Shown here one piece after another: positions 12,342-24,189 of a stretch of DNA of 64,000 nt. The stretch's first letter is position 1. Each line of letters starts with the position of its first letter. The notes beneath the pieces are model-generated. The model made no database searches, was not told the DNA's origin, and saw only the letters and a program-made list of their open reading frames with translations. Source of the DNA: Siphonodentalium dalli (taxonomy: Eukaryota > Mollusca > Scaphopoda > Gadilida > Siphonodentaliidae); the NCBI GenBank assembly GCA_032622095.1, contig CP136069.1, forward strand, positions 122,998,126-123,062,125, in the 5' to 3' direction. Both the position numbers and the translations under genes were made by a program.

Positions 12342-12611
12342 TCATGAGACCGATATAGACTTCCAGCGATGGCCAAGCTGGTTGGATTCCCGATAAGCGC
12401 GGATTGGTGTTTTACGCAAATGGAGTTTAAACCGATTCGTGTATCTGGCAATTTTGTCAATTGTTTTCTTTGTTCGGCCAATTGTACGTGAAATTAGCCC
12501 CTGCGACATACTATCGGTTAAAGCAATTGGAAATTCACATTTCCAGCCAAACGCGTCATCGCCAGCTGGTGCATTGTAATCAAATTGCTCAGTGCAATCT
12601 AATCTGATCAA
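12342..12611 (-). other. 89-codon open frame with weak KH-like pattern
   Basis: Residues from about 38 to 64 read LISRTIGRTKKTIDKIARYT, then NRFKLHL, which resembles the I-GxxG-xTI-I-xx-xG-I core of a KH RNA-binding domain, although the GxxG loop would be GRTK. The composition is more coding-like than its surroundings. Splice sites were not established. It could be a decayed exon or chance. Confidence 0.2.
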
Positions 12612-15600
12612 AGTATAGTATAATATTGAGCTTGAGCACGTGGTCTAAAATTACAATCAAACGTTACTAAAATACAGACCATAAATAAGTACAGTGTCAT
12701 GCAGTATGTAACTTTCAGGTATGTAATTTCTAACTATTTTTTTGGAGAGTACATTTTTTAACTTTTGTTTTTTTAAGTTTATACATCAGGGATTGGGGCA
12801 CATTTTTTTTTTTGCAACTTATGAAGTCCCTCTCCCGATACATTATAATAACAGTCATGTGTATAATCAAGATGACGATATTAATTTATTTACATGGTGA
12901 TAAGTTTTGAGACATATAATTTGTAGTGCCTTTCAGAGGTTATCAGACTATAGGTTGTTTCTTGGATGAGAGGAACTTTGTGTTTAAAGATTGTTAACAA
13001 ATTATGAATGTTTGGTACGATTGGCGAGTTCTAATATATAACCTGTTATTAGTATATGTATGTTGGAGTAAAATATAGTGATACACATGCATGTACTCAA
13101 TTCTGGTTTTTGTTGTGCTCTGGAAGACAGATAATTAATCAGAATGATAAAGTTGGATGGGATGCTGCAGATCCATGTGTGAGGTTCGAAAGTAAAATAA
13201 ATATCATTTAGGGATCGAAACGCTTAGTCGCTGCAAAATATTGCTGTGTTAAGTAAAACAGTTTCATTTGGGGGCGAGAAACACTATCCCGCCTGCACTC
13301 ATGTTGCCAAAGCATGTAGGAGCGCTATCAGCCAGTACTTGATGGGCTGTTCCTTTCGAACACGATTCAACACTTTCGAACTATTAAACACTTTCATATC
13401 TTGCCAGCTTGTACGTTTATCGAGTTATCTTTTAATATGTTGGGCATCCGCATGGTTTAATCCCAGGAATGTTCATCTATCGACAGCTGCTATAATATAA
13501 CCCATATCATATTAACTGCTGATTAGGTGCTGCATTAATAATATGCAACGTAATTCAAACCAGACGAGCCAATCGCCGTAATGAACTCCGTCACGGAATT
13601 ACAAATTGGAAATCCATGCACCCAGCTGTCCATAGGGACGTGGCTATGCGGTCACCTCGCGTTAGCGGGTTCAGCTTGATGTATCTAACTTGCTTGGACA
13701 AGAGCAGAATTTCCTATTCCGGTTAATTCCATTTGCACCCTCTTCCAACCGTTGGACCGTTGGAAATTTCCAACCTTACATGTATAACACCCCTTACTGA
13801 TTTCATTTAAGTCCAAAAACGTGGCAGAAAGTAGGAAAATATTCTACTTTTGATCTAAAAATCAACAAATTTCACACTATAATTTGTCCGGAATTTCCAA
13901 ATTTTCCATCAACCGGGGCGGGGGAATTATACATGTAATCAACTATATTAAGATGCACACATCGCTAAGACGCACAAAATATTTAATATAATACGATGGG
14001 ATAAGTATAAAAGCCGACACCGAAGAGCGTTCTATTATACATGTACCTAAACATAAAGAGCGTTCTAAATTTTGAGCTTTTGTGATCCTTTTCGATGTAT
14101 ACTTATGGATGATTTTGTGGATTGTCGGGATGCGAATGAAATATTTTGGGCGTCAGACAACAAATGTAAATGTGATATAAGTATGCCTCTTTTAAAAGTC
14201 GATATCAGACCAAAAATGCTCCCATGCATGATAAATGGGTTAATTTCAATGGGGCGAACTTAATATTTTCTCGTAACGAAAACGTACATATGTATACGCA
14301 TACAACTATTCATGTCTTACGGTGGTATATGTCACACGTATATGTGGACCTATACGTTCATTCATCTTGTCCCGTAAAGACAAATACAAAAAAATGACAA
14401 ATAAACAGCTTGATCTGAATCATCAGCATGTGAAACCCTCGCCTTGCAGAACAAGGGAAAAACTAAATACATCAATACTGTAATGTACGGTGCATGCATC
14501 GCAATCACCACACGAAGAGGAACCACGCCGCCTATAAATAATCCAATACAGGTGTAGCTACCTATCTATAAATGATAAATAAACCTACCTTTCTCCTTCT
14601 AATAGTCCAGAATCACCAAGAATTAAATCCCTAAACCTATAACGAGGCGGAAGAGGGGGCACTTCAAATGGTTCGAACGACTGAGAAACGCTCATGATTC
14701 CATCCGTTACAACGAAAACATGTTGTTTATGTTCGAGGTTTAGTTACCACTGTACTGGATGGAGTATTCCGAACAATTAGACGTTCCATCAGAAGCATTG
14801 ATTTTTTTACTCCGAGCTGTGGGAGGAGCTATTGGCGATTACTGTCAGGCCATGGCATCGCGGATGTTCGCACGCTTATTATAGTTGGAATAGAATGGTG
14901 ACAATAACGGGATTCAGATTTCATCCGTGTATGGGCACCGGAGAACGCGGGACAGTGAACAGGCCCGTGGGGAAACTACACCCAAAAAAAACCTCAAAAG
15001 TCAGATTTTGGGAAACACCATGAGCACCAACTGCCATATTACCCTCATAAATTCGTAAAATTGGTCCTCTGTCAACATATCACCCACGTAATGTGTCTTA
15101 CTTGCCATAAACCCAATATGTTTTGACATCTAACTAGACTTAATCAAAGAAGGCAATTTGACCAATGTACAATTGCATGTGTTATTTCAAAAATGTTATT
15201 GTTCATCAATTGGGAAGTCGACCAAGCCTTGTTTTCGAAAACAAAGGAACCTTACCAAGTTACCGGTAGTTCGTAAAATTATGGAGCTGAATTTTACTAC
15301 ACCGAGCATTGGTCCTTAAAAGCACGTGACATACACCCATCATTTTATTTATTGAAATGTGGTTCAAATATCTGCGAGAACACTCGCGCCATTCTGTGTC
15401 GGTCGGACAAAACTTTTGCGGTATAACTGTTAAATATATGGTATATTGTCGTATAGGTAAATTCAGTCTACTGTATATTTTGCAGTATAACGAAATCTAT
15501 GGTGCAGTATAACGAAATATATGGTGCACTTAAATCGAATAAAAGGTTTAAGATGTTTTTTTTATAATGTTTACTTTAATTACACACCAATTCACAAATT

Positions 15601-15659
15601 TGGCCGATTATTTCAGATATTCAGACACATTTTACTCCACGTTCGGGGAAAAGCATACT
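12612..15659. other. No supported gene over ~3 kb
   Basis: Short frames only. It contains poly-T runs (12805), the reverse AACGCTCTTTA-type motifs near 14025-14065 and a GTTGGACCGTTGGAAATTTC tract near 13750, related to the AATTTCCAAC repeats. Confidence 0.5.
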
Positions 15660-15965
15660 ATCCCAATTATAGGTACTCCATTGTACCAGTACAGGCTCCT
15701 GAACAGCCACCCCGGAGTACCTGGAGAGGTCAGATACTCCAAAGTGCCTGGACAGGTTATCCACATACATGCAGTACCTGAATATTGGTATTCCTGAGTA
15801 CCCGGACAGGTACTCCAGAATACACGGACAGGTACCTGGACAGGTACTCCACATAGTACCTGGATATTTGGTACTCCAGATTACCCGGACAGTTACCCCA
15901 TATTATCCGGACATGTAACATAGAGTATACCTGGACGGTCACTTCAGAGTATCAACATGTTGGTA
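15660..15965. repeat. ~24-bp minisatellite (GTACCTGGACAGGTACTCC)
   Basis: About twelve diverged units built around TACCTGGACAGGTA, itself a near-palindrome, so each unit can form a small hairpin. Overlapping frames on both strands are repeat artefacts. Confidence 0.85.
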
Positions 15966-16599
15966 CTATATACGGAACAAGTATAGTACCGGTGCCTACG
16001 TACGCACTCCATTGTACTTGGGGCTTTAAGAGTGTACGATGCAGATATCCACAACTAGTTCGTCGCTGGGCACACATACTTTAAACATAATCAGGGCATT
16101 GTATATAGGAAATGCATTGTCATTAGTATATATAATGCCTCGGTGGGTAATGGCACGGTTTTATCACACCACATCGCAATTAAGGATCGATCAAAGTTGT
16201 AAATAGGTCAAAATATGCATTGCTCGAACATAAATTATATAACAACCGTTCAGGTTTAACGTCTCAAATTACAACATAGCAATTATCGTGTTTGTCATGC
16301 TATAGGGTCAAAATACATGTATGTCGATTAAAGGCACTCAACCGGGACCGCCCCGTTTTGAAGACATCTTGTTTTCGGTAGGTTAGGGTAGAGGTGTGAA
16401 TAATCCTCACAATGACTACTAAGGCCTTTCCTAGTTGGTTTGATTCGGGTTTTGTTATGTTACCCCGCCTGTTAGAAAGAACGGAAGTTTGGGTTGCATT
16501 TCTGACTGTTTATTAGTTATGGGAAATATATACATGCCTTCGCAGTGGGCATATATGCCACGTCATGAGAGTCTGTAAAACAACTATCGTCGACGTTTA
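15966..16599. other. No supported gene
   Basis: AT-rich unique DNA with nothing recognised. Confidence 0.5.
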
Positions 16600-16823
16600 C
16601 ATGTAAAAATAGATCAACACTATTGTTATTATCATTATCAATAATTCTCCATTAACGATTTTTTCGCATACCAAACAAATGCTACACAAACATCAACATT
16701 ATACCGATCAAATTACAATTAGTTCAATAAAGTACAAGAGTCCAATAAAAACGTAAATGTAAACATTGGAAAATTTCAAAGCATTGAAAAATATTTTCTA
16801 GATTTTGGAAAACAGATTTAGAC
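16600..16823 (+). repeat. Dispersed AT-rich repeat, fragment (family at 30.1 and 41.0 kb)
   Basis: TAACGATTTTTTCGCAT, GTCCAAT and AAACATTGGAAAATTTCAAAG align with 40985-41110 in the same orientation and with 30180-30400 in reverse. It directly abuts the TTAA-flanked element at 16828. Confidence 0.45.
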
Positions 16824-16827
16824 TTAA

Positions 16828-17320
16828 AGGCACGTGTGGCCTTAATTGTCGAAAATATTCATATTTGTTCCAATCACCGTAAACAGAAAAACATTAAAAC
16901 GCATATAGTTTCGTTCATATATACCATGACCATCGCGTAAACAGCATGTTATCATAAAGATTTACTATATTTTACCAAGCAAGAGCTTGATTGTGTTACA
17001 GAAGACAGCACAATGCTGCTGGCTAATCACACACAAATGGCATAAACGCTCTTTATTCGTTCCATATCAGGAATTCACCCACAAAGAACGCTCTTTATGT
17101 TTACCATCATAATATAAACAAACACCAGAAAAGTTACTTTTTATGCCTTTGTTTACATAACAATGGTCAAAGATATGACAATAACATACTGTTTATGCGA
17201 TATTTCTTATTTGTATACGGACAAAGTCTGTCTACATTTTGTTGTTCTTTCTGTTTGTGGCGGTTTTTGACGGGTGGAAATATTTTCACAGGATACCCAC
17301 CGCCAAGGCCAACCGTACCT
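16828..17320 (+). mobile_element. TTAA-flanked element (493 bp)
   Basis: TTAA lies at 16824-16827 and 17321-17324. The termini AGGCACGTGTGGCCTT and AAGGCCAACCGTACCT are imperfect inverted repeats. Almost identical in length to its inverted counterpart at 40325-40818. It contains paired AACGCTCTTTATT motifs at about 17045 and 17090. The short frame through its right part (from 17195) is a by-product. TTAA targeting suggests piggyBac or Kolobok-type mobilisation, but the ends do not start with CCC. Confidence 0.8.
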
Positions 17321-17599
17321 TTAATAGTCAGGCTGTCCGAGCTGAAATATTGGACCTACCCGGAAAAAATTCTTAACAAGCTAACTTTGGTATCGTTGGA
17401 AAGAGGATACATTCGTGTATAGCATATTTGACGCAAATTATGAAGGTAATTGTGACTACGGGACTCTGTATGTGCGCTAAGTGATATAGGTAAAAGTGTT
17501 TTCAGAACATATATTCATATAACTGCAAGGTCATCAGATAATATATTTACATAAATATGGACAATGGAAAACGTATTTCTCATATCATGATGAAAGTTC

Positions 17600-17760
17600 C
17601 TTTAATTAAACGCTCTTTAATAGCTTTCATTGAACTAAATATAGTCAGTCTCGAATTTATCATTATTGCGTGAATTGCGAAGTGATGGGCCTACATGTAA
17701 ATTAACGCTCTTTATTTTAACCATATCCGGAACTGACTCATGTAGAACGCTCTTTAATGG
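17600..17760. repeat. AACGCTCTTTA motif cluster outside the TTAA element
   Basis: AACGCTCTTTA recurs at about 17608, 17705 and 17746; the last two bracket CCATATCCGGAACTGACTCA. This matches the pair at 17045-17105 (CCATATCAGGAATTCACCCA) inside the TTAA element. Reverse copies sit at about 14025-14065 (GAAGAGCGTTCTA, ATAAAGAGCGTTCT). It may be an older fragment of the same family. Confidence 0.5.
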
Positions 17761-17823
17761 TGAAAAACGACCAATTCAATGATTTATGTAAGATAACTAT
17801 CAAATATAACGTAGCGATTGTTT

Positions 17824-17849
17824 GGCTAGGTCTTCATGTAAGACGCACG

Positions 17850-17941
<92 letters not shown>

Positions 17942-17981
17942 ATATATATATATTTCGTGCGTCTTACATGAAGACCTAGCC
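17824..17981. mobile_element. 158-bp mini-element: 29-bp inverted repeats around (TA)n
   Basis: Perfect 29-bp inverted repeats (17824-17852 GGCTAGGTCTTCATGTAAGA..., 17953-17981) enclose about 100 bp of almost pure TA repeat. The flanks GATTGTTT at 17816-17823 and 17982-17989 are an exact 8-bp direct repeat, so it behaves as a transposed unit rather than a plain microsatellite. The long (YI)n frames on both strands are artefacts. Confidence 0.88.
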
Positions 17982-18930
17982 GATTGTTTCGTCAAGTGTG
18001 TAGTGGCAAATAATTTCCAGATATCGCAGGGGGGGGGGGGGGTCTTCCACTGTTTTCCATACAGTATGCCGGGGTGGGTGGGTGGTTCAGCTGCGAAAAA
18101 AGTAACTTTTTTCCTGAGTGGTCGCAATTTTTTCCTGCAATATAATTGCCTCAAAGTGTTCAGCATCATTGTTAATGTGTGTATGACACTTAGGGCAGTG
18201 CTTAGGGGGGGGGGGTAGTTAGTGTGGATATAGGCATGATGCTTCTCAGAAATCCAGATTACGAACCAACTCTCAGGAATTCGCCTTTTACATCCGATCA
18301 CATTGCCATGTACCAATGCCACTGGTTCCAGATGAAAATGGACAGTTATGTAGCACATGAATAAGGCAACAAAACAAAACATCTGTTTTTCCGGTTACCC
18401 GACCGACATGCCGAAATTGGGCCGAGCTGGACTTTTTTGTTTTAATTTCAACCCCAAAAAAACAAAAAATTATTTTGTTTAATGCATGTAATTGGCATGT
18501 AAACACATCTATATCGCTAAATATATACCATATACTATGTTTACATTAAGGAGCAATAATTTTAGATGGAATTTTCAAAAACAATTTACTTCTATTAAAA
18601 TACATGTCCATTTGTGGTTGCAGATGGATCCAATAAATATGCAGTCTTTAGAACCTGCCTGTGGCAATCTTGTTTGTTCAACTCCCATGTCTTGTCGGAA
18701 GAAGTCTTATCTGTTAGAGAGCAATATCTATTAAGTTCTGTATCAGAATTTATAGTTCCTCTCCCCAGTCAATCAAGGATTCACAGTGTTCATGCATAGT
18801 TACTAGTATGTATACAGACAGTATAAAGATGACTGCATGTCTACCTTATCAAACACCCTTCTGTGATATGCACTAAAAAGCACATGAAATTATCTACTGG
18901 TTTGTTTGGGTGTATAAAACTTACAATCAT
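17982..18930. other. No supported gene; G-tract segment
   Basis: A G run near 18030 is followed by CCGGGGTGGGTGGGTGG. The same G-run plus CCGGGGTGGGTGG order appears at 36951-36997, so the segment is probably a repeat fragment. Frames across it are not convincing. Confidence 0.45.
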
Positions 18931-20279
18931 GCATATTAGTCGGGGAGCCAATAAGGTCCACCTGCACCCCCGATGATTACAAATAACCTTATTTTTATTG
19001 TTCCCTATGGTATCCAGATAAAGAATCCGGATTTCACCGAAAAATAAAGGTGGCCCTACTAGGTGCTAGAGCCATTTGAATCCAAGATGGCCACCATTTC
19101 CTCTAATTCCGACCAGCTGTATTTAATCGTTGTAATAGATCGGTTGTTAGCAAAAGACACAGACAAAATGTATGCCATTTTGTTGGTATGATGTCCTTCT
19201 TCAAAATGACGGCAAATAATTTCGAAACAAATTCAAAATGGCCGCCGAAAAATGACGTCATATGCACGAAAATAGGAAATTTAATTAATATTTCACCATA
19301 TCTTCCATTTTTCTTCACATTAATCATTAGTAAATGGCAATGTTTTTGAGACAGTCATCAAGCATGATATTATAGCGTCATTTTAAGACATTTGCCATTG
19401 ACGAGGGTTCCGTAATAGATACAGAAAGAGGATTTGAAAAAGAGGGGTGAAATTTTCGATTTTTTTTGCAAGACGATTTGGATAGTCATTTTAACGACAA
19501 ACCACACAGGCTGTTAATAGAATGTCAACAACTATGTGCTTTATTTTATTGGACGGATGTTTTACTTCAATGGGAATGAAATTGGTGTATAAAATTTCCA
19601 AAATGGCCGCCGAAAATATGAAAAATGGTAAATATTGCTCCAGGGTGTCCTGCAATGGCTTACAAGTTGTGGTTGATATATAAAATTGGCTAATCTGTAT
19701 TATATACATTGAATACTAACATGTCTGATGCACCATGGATCATTGTTTCTATTGTCACCACTGACATCACCAGAAATATTGGATTTTTCTCTCACAAACT
19801 TGACATAAATATCGGCAAAAATTCACTTTTCAGGGTTGGACAATTGTTTTAAGTAAAATGCAACTATCATTGGTATCAAAGGTATTTATTGTTTTGGTAT
19901 ATCTTAAATGTGTCACACTACGGTGTTTATAGACCAAATTGGTCAAGATGGCTTCCAAAATGGCAACCAAATTTGTAAAAAGTAAATGTTTTACATATAT
20001 CCCGAACATTATTATCTGCGTTATCCGACAATGTAGTAGATTGTGACTCACTTGGTTATTATACGTGTTAGTTAATTAACTGACAACTACGTTCTATTAT
20101 GTTTGTCCCAGTTCCATATGGGGCATGACAAATTCATTTTAAAGTTGCAGTATGGAATTTTGCGGAAAATCTCTTTTGTGATTCTTGCCATATTATTGAA
20201 AGGAAATGGGCAGAACTTTGAAACGGAACTGAGATGAACCATAATATGTGGCTATTCTGGTCCATTATGATAAAACATC

Positions 20280-21170
20280 AACTGGATATAGGGTGGATGC
20301 CAAGATGGTAGCCAGGGAGTTACTATATGATCATAGGTGAGGTGAATAGGTATACAGGGAGTTATTGTATGGTCAATGGTGAGATGGGTACATGTATGTA
20401 TACAATGAGTGACTGTATGATCATAAATGTAATGAATAGCTATACAGGGAGTGACTAAATGGTCATGTGTCAGGTGTATGAGTATAGCCGGTGTTCCTGA
20501 TTGGTGACTCGTGGCGGTATGGTCATGTGTAGGTTATACGGGTATACACATGTGTTGCTATATGGTCATGGGCGAGGGGTGTGTGTATATAGCGAGCGGC
20601 TATATGGCCATGGATGATGTGCATATGTATACATGGAGTGAATATACTGACATGGCTGAGGAGTATTAGTATATCTTGAGTGGCTATTCTGCTATGGTGT
20701 GACAAATAGGGATACAGGGAGTGACATGGCCAAGGGTGAGGTGAATATGTATACAATGATTGACCATGATCATGTATGAATGTTTTGAATAGGTACACAC
20801 GGGGTGACTATATGGTCATAGGGCACGAAGGAGTATACCAGGTGCCATGGGTGAGGGTATGTGTATGAAGCGAGTGGCTATATGACCATTGGTGAGGTGG
20901 ATATGTATACCCGGGGTGACTCTATGGTCATTGTTGTGGTGTTGATGTATATATTGAATGTATATTTGACCGTGTGTGTGTGGAGAATAGGTATACATGG
21001 GATGACCGTATGGCCAATGGTGAGGTGAATGGGTATACAAGGAGTGACTATATGGTTATGGGTCATGTTTAGGATTATACCAGATGTGCCTGCCTTGTGA
21101 CTCATGGCTGTATGGACATCCGTGGTCATGGGTCAGGTGTGCGTTTATACAGTTGGTCACTATATTGTTA
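20280..21170. repeat. ~41-bp minisatellite, left array of the foldback element
   Basis: Diverged tandem units carry the recurring blocks GGTGAGGTGAATA, GTATACA, GGGAGTGACTATATGGTCATG. Unit length varies around 41 bp, and roughly twenty units are present. The reverse complement of the same unit forms the right array, so the two arrays could pair into a long imperfect stem. Short open frames here are artefacts of the repeat. Confidence 0.85.
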
Positions 21171-21344
21171 TGTCTGTGGTCTTTATGTATAATGACTGTG
21201 TGGTAATGGGTGGCTATCGCTTTTCACGTTTAAAGTTCCCCCATGTACACAAACACTATCAAGGTGGAGAACTCTTTGACATGACCTCTCTATTGATTAA
21301 CATATCCTTGAGTTATTGTGGAAAGCGATATCCACCCAAATTAC

Positions 21345-22210
21345 ACATGTACAACCCACCCATGACCTCATATGTACATACACACCACACAAATGACAAT
21401 ATAGTCACCCAATCTATACACGTACACCTGACCATACAGCCATATTTGGTTATACCGGTACAATAGTACATGCCACAAATGACGATATAGCCACGAGTCA
21501 CCATGCATGAACACCCGGTATACTCCTACACCTGACCATATAGTCACTCTATGTATACATATTCACCACATTCACGATCATACAGTCACTCATTGTATAC
21601 CTATTCACCTCACCATGGACCATACAGCCACTACATGTATATCTATTTGCCTTACCCATGACCATAGAGTCAATCCAGATATACATATACACCTCACCAA
21701 TGGTGAGCCCTTCCAAATATACCAATACCCGCACACACGACCACTCATAAGTTTCATACTTGCATATACACCTCACACATGACAATTCAGCAACTCACTG
21801 TATACTCATACACGCCATCCATGATCATTCATCTACACATTATACACCACCGATGATAATACATCCACAACATATATAAATATACGACCCACCCGTTACC
21901 AAAAGGGCACTCCCTATATAGCCACACGCTCGTCAATGACCATCCGGCTTATTCCAGGTATGCATATAACTTCAATCTTGACCATACAGGCATACTATGT
22001 GCACCTATACACATTACCCATAACCATAAAATCACTCCCTATTTATCTACGCACTCCATCCATGATCATACAGACAGCACAAATATACATATACAGCCAC
22101 ATGTCACAATACAGCCACACACGGTACACATATACATCCCACCGCGACCTTACAGTCACTCCATATATACATAAACACACGGATGACCATGTAGCTACTC
22201 TCGTTATATC
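21345..22210. repeat. ~41-bp minisatellite, right (inverted) array of the foldback element
   Basis: Units read ACCATATAGTCACT, TGTATACATAT, TCACCTCACCCATG, the reverse complement of the left array. Divergence between units is high, so the arrays are old or were never well homogenised. The inner ends are joined by a spacer whose edges GGGTGGCTATCGCTTTTC and GGAAAGCGATATCCACCC also pair. Confidence 0.85.
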
Positions 22211-22382
22211 TATACACATCTATACATCTTGGATTCAAATGGCTCTAGCACCTAGTAGGGCCACTTTTATTTTTCGGTGAAATCCGGATTCTCTATCTGG
22301 ATACCATAGGGAACAATAAAAATAAGGTTATTTGTAATCATCGGGGGTGCAGGTGGACCTTATTGGCTCCCCGACTATATGC

Positions 22383-24189
22383 CAGTGTGTATAAGGAACT
22401 TCAAAAGTTGGGGGCAATTTGAATGCTGATGTGTGGTACCTCAGTCAAGGTGTGACCTGTGGTACCATTTTCAGTGTGGTGTGGGACTTTATATTTCAAT
22501 GCAATGAGGGGTGCATGTCTGAGGAACATTTACACCCTGTGCAACGTGTCTGAGGCGCATGTGAGATATCCTGCCAGTGGAGGTGTGTCTTAGGTCCTGA
22601 GGCGTATGACCAAATACTTAAGTGAGGTTTGAATTAATATAATATAATACAAGTTATGTTATTATAAAGTCATAGACAATCCCTATTATGGTGTTCGTCT
22701 TGGACCTGTTGATATGTCAATATTGTGCTCCGAGTAAGATGTGCCACCACAACCTAAACTGAGAGAATAATTACAAGAGAGCTGCATAGTTGAGAGGCAT
22801 TTGTTTGTCCACATTGACTATAATTATCATATTATTGTGCTACATTAACTGTTTTCTTGCAATATACATGGACAGCCTTAACACAAGTATAGATAGTAAG
22901 CATTAATGTACTTCTTAACTGTTCGGGGGGGGGGGGGGAAATATTACCAACAAAAGAAATCCCTACCTACCTACCTGGAATTTTTTGGCACCGCAATAGG
23001 AAACAAATAAGTTTGTTTTTGCCTAAACTTTAATGTAAATAAAATGAAAAAAACTATTCATTTATAGCATTAATATTTACTCATTATACCTGATCAGACA
23101 GACATAATTAGAGGCAAAAACATGGAAATCTCATCATGCTAGAACTTATTGAATCCTATTTAAAGCAACATCCACTGTTAATTTTTGTTTGTTTTATTTA
23201 GTTGTATTTATTAATTGTTTGTTTATGGAAACAAAAATTAAATTTCACATCAAAGCCACATGGATGCTGATAAATCTGTTAAACGCCATGGTGTGAGATG
23301 GTATAAGATCTTGTGGATCCAGTATTATTTAGCATAAATGTTTTGCCAAAATTGATAGTTTTCATGTGATTACTGTAAATCAGTGGAAATTTGGTAAAAT
23401 GTTCAAAAACTTGTTTACATGCAAATACTGTCATGCACCAATTAGTCTACAAAAACAAACTGGACAACACTGGGTGCAGCTTTATACGATTCTTATCTGT
23501 TCTCAGACTGAAATGTATGTTTCATTAATTTTTTCATGCGGTTCTTCTCGATGTTGGAATGACTTAGAAAAACAATAAACGGAAATAGGGTAACTGTAAT
23601 ACTGACCATCAAGCTTAAATGGTGTGAGACTACAGATTTGGAGGTAAAAAGGGGGTGGGTACCCCGCATTAAATTGGAAAAAATATTTTTTCCTTCAAAT
23701 AGGGGGGGGGGGTGGTGTTTACACAAGAGCCGGAAAACAGTTTTTTTCAGCCTACTGTCATGTCATTTTTTTCGGACCCCCCCCCCCTGGATATCGCTGT
23801 TTTTTATTGGTGTTTTGTTCACTTCTGTTGAAACCTATAACGGTGCCGACATACGCAGAATGCTTATTGTATATTCAAACTGCATTGTACTTGGCTGAGT
23901 TTTTTTTATTCTCATACTAGTCTCTCGTTTGGCAGAACCAACCCCGTATGTAGGGGCCAGTAACTTTCAAGAGGACTTGTGCGTCATGTCATTTTATAGC
24001 ATGTGTCAATGTAAAGTGGAACCTATAAGGAAAATCGATTGGTAAAAGTTATGGCAAACTTGAGCTTTGGAGACTTTGATTGACTTCTATGATAAGCGAG
24101 GATATAACCATATATACTTATTGAATATTTAAAGGGGCAACAAAAATCACACCCATTGGAAAGGCTTTGATCCATAAAGAATGCAGGTG
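22383..24189. other. No supported gene
   Basis: Simple GTGTGG-rich DNA to about 22620, G tracts at 22923 and 23702, then AT-rich DNA. Frames of 70-86 codons have no recognised motif. Confidence 0.5.
22923..22940. repeat. Homopolymer G tract
   Basis: About fifteen consecutive G, followed shortly by (CTAC)n near 22966. Similar G or C runs lie at 18030, 23702, 31312, 36951, 37578, 39394, 53490 and 54013, often next to GGTGGGTGG-type sequence. Confidence 0.8.

Larger units (their letters stand above)
18931..22382. mobile_element. ~3.45-kb foldback element with long terminal inverted repeats
   Basis: The left terminus (18931-19090, beginning AGTCGGGGAGCC at 18938) and the right terminus (22225-22382, ending GGCTCCCCGACT) are reverse complements over about 150 bp with few differences. 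Inside the left terminus lies about 1.2 kb of AT-rich DNA with repeated ATGGCCGCC-type blocks (19200-19990). Next come a ~41-bp tandem array on one strand (about 20280-21170), a spacer with a small nested hairpin (21208-21338), and the same array in opposite orientation (about 21345-22210). No transposase frame is visible. This architecture resembles foldback elements such as Drosophila FB and Galileo, although no relationship is shown. No clean target duplication was found; only a possible 3-bp TAT. Confidence 0.85.

Noticed and set aside
17757-18382. 153- and 182-codon frames with (YI)n
   Set aside because: They read through the (TA)n core and G tract; no credible coding sequence outside the repeat.
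20280-22280. Many 70-120-codon frames as a gene cluster
   Set aside because: They are translations of the 41-bp arrays of the foldback element.
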